Part shown: positions 1 to 14,360 of the stretch, piece by piece
How positions within the stretch are numbered: the first letter of the stretch is position 1
Layout of the letters: each line of letters opens with the position of its first letter
Source of the DNA: Rhizomucor pusillus
Taxonomy: Eukaryota > Mucoromycota > Mucoromycetes > Mucorales > Lichtheimiaceae
Direction: 5' to 3'
Length of the DNA: 64,000 nucleotides
Assembly (NCBI GenBank): GCA_900175165.2
Contig: FWWN02000640.1
Location: forward strand, 107,762 to 171,761
Made by a program: the position numbers and the translations under genes
The notes under the pieces: generated by a model
Database searches by the model: none
Told to the model about the DNA's origin: nothing
Seen by the model: the letters and a program-made list of their open reading frames with translations, nothing else

Positions 1-1773
<1,773 letters not shown>

Positions 1774-2013
1774 AAGTTGTCTTTCCTTTATTTCCTTTTC
1801 ATTGTAATATTTTTTCTCTGTCATTTCATTTAATTCCATCATAATTAAAAGATTGCTGCTTTGTTTCGTTTCCAGTTTGCAACAGACATTGGTCAAACGC
1901 AGTGTTGGTGCCGGAGTTTCAATCCACTGACATATTGGTGGGCAAGGCGCACTGCCGACGCAAGTTTCGTCTTTCCTGACCCTTTTCATTTGATTGAAAG
2001 AAACGTTTCAATC

Positions 2014-5000
2014 ATGGATACTGGCAACGCTGAATTGTACGACGAAGTTCATTCTCCACGCTCCGTGAACGGCGAAGAGGAAGGAGAGGATGTCGGCTAT
2101 GACTTTGACGAAAAGCACTCTGACGACGAAGAGGAAGAAGAGGAAGAAGAAGACGAGGAGGAAGCACGCAAGGTTCGTTCGGATCAGTGCACAAGTTTCA
2201 CGGAAAATTCGCAGTAGTAGTAACAATTGGAACAGGTTGCTGAGGGTTTTATCGTCGATGACGATGAAGAGCAGGAATCAGATGCATCGCAGGAAGTAAC
2301 TGTTCGGCGCAAAAAGCGAAAGAAAGTCCAAGATTGTATGTCTCTGTTTCTTCATATTAGCTTCAGTGTACACAGTTTAGCTGACCAAATTGCTACATTC
2401 TAGTCGACGAGGAACTTGATGAGGAAGATCTCGATTTGCTCGAAGAAAACACTGGCTTAAAATTGTCACGATCGACAGCGGTATGGTGTTTTAGAAATGC
2501 AAGACACAGTTTATGAGAACGATGGTCTGATTTGTTTCGACGATAGCCAAAATTAAAGCGTTTAAAACGAGGTCGACAGGAAGAAGATACAGCACGGTCT
2601 GAACGAGATGTGGACAAGTTCTTCTCTGACGAAGAAGAAGAGGCTGCCGCTGTAGAGGATCAGATGGAAGTAGAGGATGACAGATACCGCGGCCGAGGCG
2701 GCTACGTACAGCACTATGACGATTTAAACGATTTTATCGCGGAAGAAGATGAAGATGAACACTACGAAGATGAACGCAGCGTTGACTATGCTCGTCCGGC
2801 TGCTCCTCGTGGACGTCTTACAAAGGATATGATGGATATTTTACCTCAAGGTCTAACAGAAGAGTACGTACTTCAATGTGTAAACTTTTTTTCACAGCGA
2901 CGATGACTTATGAGATGATTCATGAAACCAGTGCTATTGCCGACATGTACGATATCTTTGGCGACGGTGCAGATTATGAATGGGCATTGTATGATGAAGA
3001 AGTATGTTCTCAAAGTGAGTTTTTTGGAAATACGATACTGACGTAAAGTTGCGATTACAGGGCGAGGAAGTCGAGCAAGAGCGCGAGCTTCAGTTAGCGG
3101 ACGTATTCGAACCGAGCGAACTTGCAGAACGAATGTTGACGGATCAGGATGAAAAAATCAGGGTGCTAGACGTACCTGAGCGCATGCAGCTGCGTTACAG
3201 CGGTATCGAAAAGGATTTCCTCGTCAAGCCGTCAATGGAAGAAATAGCGGACGAGGCCATGTGGATCGCGCGCGAATTCACTCACATAAAACCAAATGTT
3301 CAACTCAATGATTCCTTCATCGGCGCAGTCAGATCCGTCGTCGGCTTCATCACACGAGACCTACTTGAAGTTCCTTTCATTTACGACCAACGAAAGGACT
3401 ACATTGTCGAAATTGATCCTGTTACCGGAGTCACCAACGAGATTTTGACATATGACGATTTGTGGAAAATTTACGATCTCGATTTCAGATACGATGGTCT
3501 GATCCGCCGAAAACATTTGTTGCGCGAGTTCATGTCAAAGTGCTTCGTTAGCGATTCAGAAATTGATCATTTGCTGGATGCCGCAGAAAGAACAGAAGAA
3601 GTTGCGGATTTGCAGGATCATGTCTCATTCAAGTACGCAGAAAATGTACATAGAGCACAAAAACAATCAAAGGGACCGAAACGACCCACGTCCAAGTTAA
3701 GTTACGAATCATCTTTGAAAAGGAGACTGCAAGGATTTTTAGAGGTAAATAGTTATACACGGTTTAGAGGCGACGTCATACTCAAACATTTCGCTCCGGC
3801 AGCGCTTCAGCATTAGTGCACATCAGTTTGGAACAAATTACTATGAAAATGGTCGTCGTTACTACCCAGATGATACCATGATATCGCCAGAAGAAGCTGC
3901 TAGCGAGTACAAGGATGAGCATTCCCTTTCGACACCAGAGCTGGTTCTTAAAGGTACATACATATGTAATTGTTTCTGTCCATCGCTTTGCATCGTACTA
4001 AAATAATCGTTTTTCTTTCAGCTGCTAAATCCGTGCTCGCGCTTGAAATTGCAAATGACCCCTTGGTACGCAAAGCCATGCGCCGTGATTGGGAAATGAG
4101 AGCCGCTGTTACCGTTAAGCCTACCGACAGAGGATACGATATCATTGATGACCTGCATCCATTACATGTATGTACAAGATATAAGTGTTTTAGCTTGTCC
4201 ACTGACCTTGCTTTGTAGCCCTACAAATTCTTGTATCAAAAACCCATCCACACATTCAGAAACGGTGCTTTCTTGCATATTCTGAAGGGCGAATCAGACG
4301 GTCTCCTTCAAATTTCTATCAGCGTCACTAACTATGATGGTTGGTTCAAGCAAGTGGCAGAGTTTTACATGTCTGATGGCTACAGTGACTCTGCACAACA
4401 ATGGAATACACAGCGGAAACAAGTATTGGAGCTGGCAATGAGCGAGCACTTGAGACCATTAATGGAAAGGCATATACGAGAAAGATTGCGACAAAGCGCA
4501 CAAGAAGAAATATGCGACGGCGCTTACAAAAGTCTGCTTGCAAAGGTCGATGTTGGACCTTTCAGAGGACCTGGCGCTGATAGATACAAGAATGGAATTC
4601 CACGCGTTGTCACAGTATCTTTTGGAAATGGTGGACGTGACGATCCCGTCAACGGCGTCTGCCTGAACCACCGCAGCAGGATAATGGACAAGATCCAGTT
4701 ACCGAACTTGCGTGATAGCGCTTACATCAAGGATATGACTGATTTCATAACGTCAGCGAGACCTCATGTAATCGGTGTTGCTGGATACACTGCCGAAACG
4801 CGACGATTGTTGAAGACGATGCAGCAGCTTGTTGCAGATATCAACAACGACTCCAAGTACGAAGGAGCTGCGATCGATGTGCTTACGGTTGACGACGATA
4901 CAGCACGCCTCTACAAAAACTCAAAACGGGCCGAAGAAGAATTTGGTGACCTACCTGAAGTCATGCGATACTGTATCAGTCTTGCTCGCAAACTGCAATG

Positions 5001-6818
5001 TCCTGTGTTGGAATACACCGGCCTGGGACGTGATTTACTCGCTATCTCCCATCACGAGCTTCAGCGCCTAGTTCCAAACGATGTAGTGCTTGTATATCTT
5101 GAGCGTGCTCTGATCAAGGTCGTTAACGATATGGGCGTTGATATCAACGCTGCAGCCAGGAATCCATATCTTGCATCTGCTGCGCAATACATTTGTGGTC
5201 TGGGTGCAAGAAAAGCCCACAGCTTACTCAAGAAGCTTGATGTCAAGGTAGGGTGCCGAGTAACCTTGAATGTCTATTAAATAATACTTATTCTTTGATT
5301 TCGTTTTAGGGCGAGCTAGAAAGTCGATCTTCACTGGTCACTCGAGGCTTGATGGGCAGCCATATTTTCATGAACTGCGCCAGCTTTATCCGGATACGAA
5401 TTGACGGTGCAGATATTTTGGATGATACCCGGATTCATCCACAAGAATACGAACTTGCGCAGAAAATGGCAGGTGACGCGCTTGAAATTGACGAAGATGA
5501 AATGGAAGACGCAGATGCCAAGGCTGCGATAGTTCGACGGGTCGTCCAGGAATACCCGGAGAAGCTCAACGATTTGATTTTGGATGACTATGCAGTTGTT
5601 TTGAAAGAACAGTACAATGAACCCAAGCGACAAGTCTTGGAGCATATCAAGCTTGAATTGCAAGATCCATTCCACGATAGACGACGCCGTTTCGTGCGAC
5701 CGACCATTGAAGAACAGTTTATGATGGTGACTGGCGAGACGCCTCAGACGTTGCGCGAAGGCTTTATCGTTCCAGTAAAGATCATAGCGTTGCGCGGCAA
5801 GGTCGCCAACTGTGTGCTTGACTCGGGCTTGGAAGGACTTATCTATGCAGACAACGCAGCTGACGGACGAGTAATGAACGTTGCGGAAGTGTTAAAGCGA
5901 GGAGCAACCATCAATGCCAAAGTGCTTCACATTGATAGAGACAAGTTCACAGTCGACTTGTCGTGCCGGCCCTCCGATACAAAGCCTGACAGCGATGTCA
6001 AGTTACGAAAATTGCCAGACGACGAATATTATGACTATGAGGGCGAAGCTAAAGAGATTGAACGACGACATGCAATGGAACGAAAACGAGTCAAGGAGAA
6101 ACGCATGATTAACCATCCGCTATTCCGCCCGTTCAATTACATGCAGGCGGAAGAATACCTTGCGACCAAGAACCGTGGAGACATTGTCCTTCGACCGTCC
6201 TCGCGCGGCCCAGATCACATTGCACTCACCTGGAAGCTGGACGATGGATTGTACCATCACGTCGATATTGTGGAAGAGAAGGTTGGAAACCGAGTATACT
6301 ACAGAGTTGGAGACCAACGATACAGCGATTTGGATCAGCTTTCTGTGCTCTATGTGGAAGCTGTGCATCAGAGAACAGAGGAACTGATGTCGCATCCGAA
6401 ATTCAGACAAGGAGGTCCTGCAGCGCTGAGTATGTATTTATGCAATGGAGTTATGTATTTTGATTGTGCATTACCGCTAACTGCTTGTATAGAATCGCAC
6501 CTTCAATCGCTTACCATGGCGAATCCAAAAATGTCTGCGTACGGATTCTGTGTCAGCGACCGTCCTGGATATTTCGAACTTGGGTTCAAGTTAAATGCAA
6601 AGACATCGTACGCGCATCACGTAAGTTTTGACATATATATATTCTCAAGAAATGTATGGTTTCTGACAGCTTGTCGTCGTCAGTCTATCAAAATCGGACC
6701 TAAAGGCTACCAGTTCCGGGAGACAATGTACCCTGATGTTTCTGAACTCATTAATGGATTTAAGCGGTTCCAAGTTGGACATTCTCGAAAGAACAATCGC
6801 AGCTCTTCGCGCCGTTAA
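2014..6818 (+). CDS. SPT6: Transcription elongation factor / histone chaperone Spt6
   Basis: Spt6 travels with RNA polymerase II and reassembles nucleosomes. I join twelve exons: 2014-2172, 2236-2335, 2404-2480, 2547-2863, 2932-3001, 3061-3744, 3803-3953, 4022-4167, 4219-5247, 5310-6429, 6493-6620 and 6684-6818. This gives 1371 aa, close to the family size. The first ~220 residues are highly acidic, as usual. The core continues through the helix-turn-helix and YqgF/RNase H-like region. An S1 RNA-binding domain lies at about residues 1060-1130 (starting GFIVPVKI). Tandem SH2 domains occupy the C-terminus (about 1190-1371, with the phosphate-loop-like RGDIVLRPSSRG). The start is the first ATG ahead of the acidic domain. 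The exon 4/5 junction (intron 2864-2931) is the least certain, because several donors and acceptors occur there; the chosen one is the only pair that keeps the frame into the motif MYDIFGDG. Confidence 0.95.
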
Positions 6819-7247
6819 AAGCCCAAAATGTGTATAAAAAGTAGCTTTATTTGCAAAAAAAGATGAGAAAAAAAAGCATACCATAACTATAAAGAAAAGC
6901 AGGCGGTTTTTGTTCCTTTTTTGTAATAAAACCGAAGCCAAAAAGGAATGTAATATGTAAAGGTCGACCCAAAGTGGGAGGAGGAGAAGAAAAGAACGTG
7001 TGCGAGTGAGTGTGTATCTGAAAATAGTAGCGGTAATAGTAATTGTAGTTAAGGTTATAGTTGATCGGCCAGCGTCGTATGTGTATAGGAAGGCGGGGCG
7101 GGTTTGGCACATATTAGCGTTGACTGGGTTGTAGAGTAATGGCTGGTGTATGTATGTATGTAGGAACTGTAGAGGAAGAGAGCGAGGAAAAGATCAATTA
7201 ACGGGAAGATCATTAGATGGAGTGGTAATAAGAGAGAAAGGTGATGA
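6819..7247. other. Intergenic, SPT6 3' flank
   Basis: A-rich and G-rich low-complexity DNA downstream of SPT6. I see no conserved coding frame or RNA. The minus-strand open frames here are low-complexity. Confidence 0.5.
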
Positions 7248-7520
7248 TTAGGCCGCGCAGGCAGGTGTAAGAGAAACTCGGAGGGTGCGTGTAGGATAAT
7301 CGACGATAAGCGCTTCGAGTTCTAGCGACTTTTTCGAAGAAATGCTGGATGCGATGGATGAAGAGGTCGAGAGGCACGAGTCGACGCTGGATCGGTGGAA
7401 GGATAGAAGCCGTTTCAGTTTCCTGTCAACTAGTAGAACGTCGTGCTGCTTGTGATTAGGTAGAGGTGCAGTCTTGTTCTGGCGCAAACGCTTGACAGTG
7501 AAATGTGGAATAAGCTGCAT
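7248..7520 (-). CDS. Possible small hypothetical protein (90 aa)
   Basis: A single-exon frame from an ATG at 7520 to a stop at 7248. The predicted 90-residue protein has a basic N-terminal half (motif VKRLRQNK) and a Ser-rich centre. It has no signal peptide, membrane segment or family I recognise. It lies in a stretch that would otherwise be 1.4 kb of intergenic DNA between SPT6 (+) and a small membrane protein gene (-), so it may be a real short gene. Its length is also compatible with chance, so this is a weak call. Confidence 0.3.
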   Translation of the reverse strand: MQLIPHFTVKRLRQNKTAPLPNHKQHDVLLVDRKLKRLLSFHRSSVDSCLSTSSSIASSISSKKSLELEALIVDYPTRTLRVSLTPACAA

Positions 7521-8200
7521 CTTTATGTATAGTGTATATTATTTGGAAAATATTTAAAGAACTGTATAGAGTGGGATTATAGAAAGAAAGGAAAAAAAAA
7601 GAAAGAAAAAGGACAAGGATTTTTTTTCAAACGCGTGGAGATCATGCATTTATATAAGTGTACGCAGGACCTGTTTACATTTACAGGACATACACAACAT
7701 CCTTATTGTCTGTGTGTGCTGCTCTACTGGGCTAGTTACCCCTTTAACGAACCCCCAACCAACCTCCGAACCTCCTCCTTTGGCGTACCTACGAGCGCGC
7801 GGATGTTCCAAAGATATCTCTATACACAGACGCCGAGAATAGTGAGGAGCCAAAACCCCCAAACCATCCTCCTTCAATGTCCCACCGTCCAACGATCATG
7901 GTAGAAGAAGCAGGCAGGATCTCCTTGAAATTTCTTGATCACTTGCACTGCAGTATATGCGTGTTCATGAAGAAAGCCACGTTTTTTTCTATTTTCTTTT
8001 TTCTTCGCCCCCCACCCCCCTAAAAATTTGATCCCCGCACGCCAGCAGCAGCTGGATGCAGATATTTTCCACAGCAGGGTTCTGTCAGGGTCATTTATCA
8101 TCATTCGTCGTGACACAAACTCGGTCGCAATTGACGTCACCCGCGTGGTGCAACCATTTTTCTTCTCTTTATTGATTTTATTACGTAGCAGTGTTGTAGA
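7521..8200. other. Intergenic
   Basis: Begins with an A/G-rich tract (about 7570-7620) that would be the upstream region of the possible 7248-7520 ORF. It contains a C-rich run near 8010-8020. I see no convincing gene or RNA. Confidence 0.5.
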
Positions 8201-8680
8201 TTAATAGTATCCACGACCGTATCCGGTGTTGTAGTAGTAACTTCGACGCGTGAGTCCCGCGGCCAATCCGACAATAAGGCCGATAATGATACAGCAGCAA
8301 ATGATAGAACACGAGCGCCGTTTCCAGGCCAGCGAGCGGTTGTTGGGAGGAGCGTAGTAGCTGATCATAGGGTTTCGACGTGCTGGGCGGTCGCTCGGTG
8401 GTGGGCCCATAGCCTGCGGCTGCTGTGGAGGTGGGGTGTAATACTGCTGCCCGGGAGGTGGTGGATACCCTCCTCCTTCTTGCTGCTTATACGCTGGAGG
8501 AGGTGGAGGTGGAGCCGCATAGTTACTGTTCGCTCCTCCTATATACCACTTTTCAGTTTAGCACACAAGCCTTGATCGACAGTCAGAGAATGTGTGCCTC
8601 GGTTGCGTGAGGAGACATATCCACGCATCCGGCTCTAACAATAATTTACCGTAGGTTTTATCGCTGTTGTATTGTGCCAT
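8201..8680 (-). CDS. Small proline-rich, single-pass membrane protein
   Basis: Two exons, 8680-8650 and 8538-8201, are joined across a 110-nt intron to give 122 aa. The start ATG (8680) encodes MAQYNSDKTY. The N-terminal half is rich in Pro, Gly, Gln and Tyr, with a run of six prolines. A basic segment follows, then one hydrophobic Cys/Ile-rich helix (SIICCCIIIGLIVGLAAG, about residues 83-104) and a short Tyr/Gly-rich tail. This architecture suggests a tail-anchored or plasma-membrane protein in which the cysteines next to the membrane could be palmitoylated. That is inference: I do not recognise a named family. Confidence 0.65.
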
Positions 8681-8874
8681 CTTGATGTATTAATAGCAAC
8701 GGCAGTGGTAAAAAAGTTACAGTAAGTAGTAGATTTAACGGGGAAAACCAGGGAATGCAAAGCACTGGGACAAATGCCAAGATCGATGCTTTGACCCATG
8801 CATTTGCTCATGTTTCAGATCCCTTATTATATGTATAATATATCGTAGTTCTAGTACTAAATAATAATACGCCT

Positions 8875-9539
8875 TTAAAGATACTGCAGTAACGTAAACA
8901 AGCCGGTGACGAAGGTGACAAAGGAGCCAGCAGCGCCGTAGAAGCTGGTCAGCACAATTTTTCAATAAAAATCGACCTAGTTAATACAAAGCACACCCTG
9001 CGATCAATTGCATGGCTTGTTACATACCTCGAGGCAACTCCTTGGTCGAGCTCAGGGTTGTTCGCTGGTTCCGGCAATGGCGAGTCAGCGGTAGAGCTTG
9101 CCGGGAGTATGCTTGTGGACGTCCTTGTTACGGTCGTTGAGGGTACTTGCATTGAAAAGCTGCTACTGGTGCTGCTTTGGAAGGAGGAGGAGGGATAAGG
9201 GTGCATAGAAGGCAAGGGTTCCGGTCCTTCGGGACCTTGCAAGATGGGGCTGATGCTGGTGGTGCCGGTGGCGAGAGGCCGACCAGTACCGGAAACACCA
9301 GCGCTGTTGTTGCTGCTGCTGCTAATGCCGACTAGGCTGCCATTCACATACGTGCCGTTTATGCCGCTTATGATCACTATGTCCTTGCCATTCCCGTGGT
9401 GATAATCGTCTTCGTCGTTGTCACAGCGAGCAAGCGCATTGCCGGGAAAGAACAATACATTGCTGATCAGCAGCGTAGTAAACAAAAAGCTTACTAGTTT
9501 CTTGTCAAAAGTTGTTCGAGTGATGTTTTGATGTTGCAT
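8875..9539 (-). CDS. Secreted Ser/Thr-rich protein with GPI-anchor-like C-terminus
   Basis: Exons 9539-9028 and 8944-8875 give 193 aa. I chose the ATG at 9539 over the upstream in-frame ATG at 9626, because it places a hydrophobic signal sequence (LVSFLFTTLLISNVLFF) close to the N-terminus with a plausible cleavage site after NALARC. The middle is Ser/Thr/Pro-rich, as in O-glycosylated wall proteins, and has several Asn-X-Ser/Thr sites. The second exon adds a small-residue cluster followed by a hydrophobic tail (motif SFVTFVTGLFTLL) that ends the protein, the usual form of a GPI-attachment signal. Its function is not known; a cell-surface role is inferred. Confidence 0.7.
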
Positions 9540-9956
9540 AAATAAGAGAGTGCTATCCTTTTTGTTATTTGTGATCTCACGTCTTTTCTTTTTTATTATT
9601 GCAATCCACCTGGTTGCGTTTTTCATTTAAACAGCTTCTTTATATCTTGTTCATCAACGGCATAGCATTAGTTGCGTTCCAAACACTTGTCAATGCTTGC
9701 AAACGTCATTTGACATTTTTCTACCCTGATGCATTGTTTTCAAAAGACAGCTAAATGTAATGTGTCAAGGGTAAATTTTTAATAATGTGATTTGCAAAAT
9801 GCGAACAAGAAAAAGGATATAAAGGGGGAAACATGCATGCGTAATTTTCTTATTTTTTGTTGCAAACGAGAAAAGAAAAGAAAGGGTAAAATAGAAGGAA
9901 GGATACAAACGGGTCGAGAGAAGGAAGTTTGAGGGGGAGATATCACCGGTTTCACT
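9540..9956. other. Intergenic, promoter of the GPI-type gene and 3' flank of malic enzyme
   Basis: AT-rich DNA between two minus-strand genes. I see no additional gene. Confidence 0.5.
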
Positions 9957-12277
9957 TTACAAGTTGAATTCAAAGTGGTGAGGCTGGTTAGGATCCCACA
10001 TGCGAGCAGCGACAAAGTCCAGAAGGGCCTGATCAAACTGCTGGCCAGAGTAAGAATCGGCAAGTCGCTTGAGCTCTGGTTCGCGAGCAAGGTTCTCCTG
10101 GATAGCTTGCTTGCAGACAGCGACGGCGACCTGGGCAGATACTTCACGAATACGCTTCAGCGAAGGATACAAGTCAGCGCGTTGGATTTCCTCCGGCAGC
10201 AAGGATGCAGAGAGACCCTTTGCAGCTTCGTAGACCATGCTATCAGAAACGTGTGCAGCCTTGGCGAGGATAGCGCCTAGGCCGAGACCGGGGAAAATGT
10301 ACATGTTGTTACCCTGACCAGCATACTTGAGTTGGCCGTCCGGCAGCTCGAACGGCGGGAAGGCTGTGCCTGAAGCAAAAAGAACGCGGTTGTCTGTGTA
10401 ACGGATCGCTTGCTCAAACGTGCACTCTGCATTTGTCATTGGGTTTGACAGAGGGAAAATGATTGGCAGAGCATTGTTGGCTGCCATCTTCTCGATAGCT
10501 TCCTTGGTGAATGCTTGGTGTACGGCGGACAGGCCAATCAAACTTTAAAAAACCTTGTTAGCAACCGTGGGGTGGAGAAAACCTTAATGAGTAAGACTTA
10601 CGCGGTAGGTTTAGCATAGTCGATCACGTCACACAACGTTTTGAATTGAGCTTGGTTATTGTCGGAGCGAGCAAAGTAAACCTTATGCTGGGCAAGCTTG
10701 TCGCCTCTGTCGAGAGTGACGAGACCCTTGCTGTCGACGAGGTAGAAGAGGTTCTTGGCCTCTTGCTCCGACAGGCCGTGCTCGCGCATAAAGTAAGTCA
10801 GAATTTGCTTCGCAACGCCGATTGCCGAGGAACCAGCACCAAAAAAGACAATGCGGTGGTCGCGAGGGTTAAGGCCGACCTTCTCCTGGGCTACACGCAC
10901 GGCGTTCATGAAACCGGCAAGGATAACTGAGCCGGTGCCTTGGATGTCATCGTTGAAACAGAATGTCTTGTTTTGATACTTTTCCAGCAAGCCGAATGCG
11001 TGTTCTGAAGAAAAGTCTTCAAACTGGACTAGAATGTCAGGATAAACTTCATACAATGCTTGCATCACCTGGTCGACCGCGGCGTAGAACTATATATGGA
11101 TATCACCGGTTGGTTAGCATACTGCTCATTTTTTGTTCGTGATGGGGGATTGGGGGAAGGGAGGAGAAAGGCAGGCAGGCACGTTGTTTATATTTACATA
11201 CCTCGGCGTCATCTGGGCGTTTCTGGCGCAAGCCGAGGTAGAGTGGATCGCTGAGGTATCGTTCATTGTTTGTGCCAAAGTCGAGGATGATGGGCAGAGT
11301 CTTGCGAGGATCGATGCCGGCAGCGCCAACATAAAGTTGAAGCTTTCCGATGGGAATGCCGATGCCGTTCATACCCAAGTCGCCCAAGCCGAGGATACGG
11401 GAGCCGTCTGAGATGACGGTGATAGCAGGCTCAAAGTCCTCGCCGGCGCGGCCATAGTTCCGGATGATATCCTTGACGTGGGGTAGATCGTTTATGGTAA
11501 TGTACAAGCCGTCGGGTGATCCTACATATTGGGGTTGTTGGGAGAGAGTCGTCAGCTGTTTCGGAAGAGGTGGGGGGTATTTCTGCATTTTGAGTTTGCG
11601 AGTGTTTGTACCTACCTGGCTGTCCCAAGAATGGGTAGATATTCGAGTACTCGAGACATGCTTCACCGACAGTTGGGGTATAAATAATCGGAGCAATTTC
11701 CTTAAAAATAAGTAGTGTGAGCATTATTGTGGGAAACGATCCGTGCCTAGAACCTTAATCCTCCTGAGTGTCAAAATTATACCTCCAACTCGTCGCAGAC
11801 CAGCTTGTAGAATAGACGAATGTTGCTGTTCCGAAGCTGAGCCATGAAAATATACTTGTCGAGCGTCGTGTGCTTCGATCTAAGCACGTTCAAAGCTCGC
11901 TCCTTTTGCAGATCAAGCCCCTCAACGCCTGCAGGGCCGTAGCCGCGGAGACCCAGGCGTGCACGTACATCCAAAGGCATCGCTGTGCCTGCATCGTTTC
12001 ATGCTCCCCCGTTAGCAATAAATGCGATAAATGAATAAAAGAATAAGCAGCAGCTTTGTAAATTACCTTGATTGTAGTATGGAGAAGTAGCAAGTGTTTT
12101 GACAGCAGGGCTCAAGCTGCTGTTCTTATTGATAACAGAAGTCTTTGCAGCGTGGCCGTTGTTGTTGGCAAAGATAGTGGCAGGTTGCTGGTGGTCGAGG
12201 ATAGGCATTGCGCGCGTACTGTAAAATTTACACCGGGAGAAGAGAAACGAGAGAGGAATTGTGCGGCGACGAAGCAT
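9957..12277 (-). CDS. Malic enzyme (malate oxidative decarboxylase)
   Basis: Converts malate to pyruvate, CO2 and NAD(P)H. In oleaginous Mucorales, malic enzyme is discussed as an NADPH source for lipid synthesis. Six exons: 12277-12067, 11988-11783, 11700-11616, 11521-11202, 11089-10602 and 10542-9957, giving 631 aa. Family motifs are PIIYTPTVGEAC, LGDLGMNGIGIPIGKL, the metal-binding FNDDIQGTG and the dinucleotide fold GAGSSAIGVAKQI. The N-terminus (MLRRRTIPLSFLF, basic and amphipathic) looks like a mitochondrial presequence. A second Met at residue 24 would give a cytosolic form starting MPILDHQQP. Cofactor preference (NAD or NADP) cannot be settled by eye. Confidence 0.95.
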
Positions 12278-12451
12278 ATTTAAATGGGTTTTTATACTTT
12301 AGAAATATACTTTGATCACACAAAATCAGGGAAGAGAGGAAGATTTCATATGCTTTTCGATGCAACTCCGGTCCTGCGCATGTGTGCTGTCCAAAACTCC
12401 AGCAAATGAGCTCGCTGCATTTAGTCGAGTCATACTGCGTCCCATGTGTAT

Positions 12452-13099
12452 TCACAATTGACGATCCATCCACTTAAACGTTACCGACACTCGATTAATG
12501 GCTACCTGCACAGCTGCCGCGGATCCATCGCAACAATCCGCTGGTGCTGCTGATCTATTATTTCTTCTTCTTGCTACTATTATGCCTCCGCACATCCGGC
12601 AAGCCTCGCTGCTGCTGCTGCTGCTATCAATTTGTTCCGTTCTTGTCTTGCATCGATAACGTATCTGCACCCCTCCTTGCTCCACCAAGTGATCGCCTTG
12701 GGACCAGTCCATTATCCGTATTCCCTGCTGCTGTTCATCATCATCGCTCGCAGCGGCAGTCAGGCGTCGCGTCCAGCACAACTTTAGTGTCTCCGGCAGC
12801 TGATCACACATGTCACGAAACTCGTCGGGCGTCACTGGTTCAAAGCACAGTCGTCCATAACCATCGCAGCCAACGCACCGCAGCCTCGCCAAAGCTAGCG
12901 CGTTTGCATTGCCATGACACAAGGCTGCAGCGTACGCTGCTGGTGTCAGCACGGCCACCTCCCAGGCCTGGGATTTCGCTCTCTGTCGCACTGCATAACT
13001 GCTGAAATTTGCAAGTACCTGGTCCCGCAGCAGTTTACGCAGATCAGGCAGATCAAGGTACGTGAATATTCTGTAAATAATCTCCAACGGCACATTCAT
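12452..13099 (-). CDS. F-box protein
   Basis: A single-exon 215-aa protein. The N-terminus (PLEIIYRIFTYLDLPDLRKL, residues 4-23) matches the F-box, the Skp1-binding motif of SCF ubiquitin ligases. No WD40 or LRR substrate domain is visible. The rest is Ala-, Cys- and Ser-rich and holds Cys pairs (CVGCDGYGRLC, and CRMCGG further on) that could bind zinc. The ATG is immediately before the F-box, so the start looks right. Its substrate is unknown. Confidence 0.65.
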   Translation of the reverse strand: MNVPLEIIYRIFTYLDLPDLRKLLRDQVLANFSSYAVRQRAKSQAWEVAVLTPAAYAAALCHGNANALALARLRCVGCDGYGRLCFEPVTPDEFRDMCDQLPETLKLCWTRRLTAAASDDDEQQQGIRIMDWSQGDHLVEQGGVQIRYRCKTRTEQIDSSSSSSEACRMCGGIIVARRRNNRSAAPADCCDGSAAAVQVAINRVSVTFKWMDRQL

Positions 13100-14360
13100 G
13101 GCTGCTGATAAAACAAAAAAAAGATAATAAATCTTGATTCTTATATATCTCTAACAACATTTTCATGCCGAACGAAAACCCTTGTCCCTAAGCCCCTGAC
13201 AATATATCTTTTTCTTGACATCCGGTCTCAAGCTGGCATTTACACATTGAGTCTCGTGAGTGCCTTTTTTGCTCAATATTTATCATCACGTTAAATGACG
13301 ATGATGTATTGTGCGCACAAACGTGAACGTCAAAAGCAAGCACATGACGGCGCATGGGGCGCGAGCCACCTTCACGCCATTCTTTTTTATTGCAGTACGT
13401 CTAGATATATCTGCTGCATAGAATGTCACCGTACATTCTTGGACCGATCCAGTCGATCGGATTCCCCCTCACTCCTGCTACCATTACTACTACCTATTGT
13501 TCTGGTTGCATACACTTTATCCACCGCCGTTCTACTAATGTTCGTCGTGCACACAGCCTTGAAAAAAGAGTGTGCGAGCACCTGAAAGTTGTGTAGGTCC
13601 GCATCCATCTCTAACATGCCTGTAGCATTACACTCTTGAAAGGATGAATATGTTCTTGGCCGTTGGTAACCCCTGCCAAGACCCGTTCTCAGGTTTGCGG
13701 ATCACTGCACGATACATTCGAGATGCAGCGTACCCGGTTACTCCAAGTTCTCTCTGCCTCACTCTATCCAATAACCTGGTACACACCGTCCTGCCTTCTC
13801 GAGCATGTAAAACTCTGTTTGGATCTTTCCGGGGATATATTTGCATATTGGCGTTCCATGCTGATGAAATGAAAGAATCTTGTATTTTAACATTCTTTTT
13901 CGTTCTCATTTTTACAAGTGCGCCAGCTCCAAGCAAGCAAATGAATGTATGTAAATATAATATACGGTTTGGATTACGATGCTGCTACTGCTACTGCTCT
14001 GCATATTCCCTTCCCTCTGTAGCTCTAGGCTTTTCGTCGCAAGCAGGTAGGTGCGGACCTGGAGAAAAATTTTTAGGGTCTAGTGACCCAAACGCACCAA
14101 ATCTCCTTCTCTCTTTCGCTCAGCGCCTGTTTAGCCAGAAAGGTAGAGTAGACAACCCAACAAGACACGCACACAACTGCCACACGTCGAGCACGGAAAA
14201 AAGCTGCAACTTGCCAACCCGTCCCTCCCGCCATTGCGTCGATGAACGATTAAAACGGGCACGGGCTATATGTGGCTTATATTCTCGACTCGAGAACGCG
14301 AATGAACGAAAGTTGCTTACCCACATTCTCTCCTCTTTTCTTCAGACACACATTTACACA
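13100..14360. other. Intergenic between divergent F-box (-) and NAC-beta (+) genes
   Basis: About 1.26 kb shared upstream region. A plus-strand open frame (13644-14429) runs through it in frame with the NAC-beta start, but its composition looks like unselected DNA. A GGGTC/GACCC palindrome lies at 14076-14089. Confidence 0.5.
14076..14089. promoter_or_regulatory. GGGTC-TAGT-GACCC palindrome upstream of NAC-beta
   Basis: A perfect 5-bp inverted repeat with a 4-bp spacer, about 270 bp before the NAC-beta ATG. It is preceded by TTTTA, giving a telobox-like TTTTAGGGTC. Telomere-repeat-like boxes are known promoter elements of translation genes in fungi; that this one is functional is inference. 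Confidence 0.3.

Noticed and set aside
7635..8140. Overlapping ORFs on both strands (e.g. 7635-7904 + and 7874-8140 -)
   Set aside because: No conserved motifs, low-complexity ends and mutual overlap; most likely chance.
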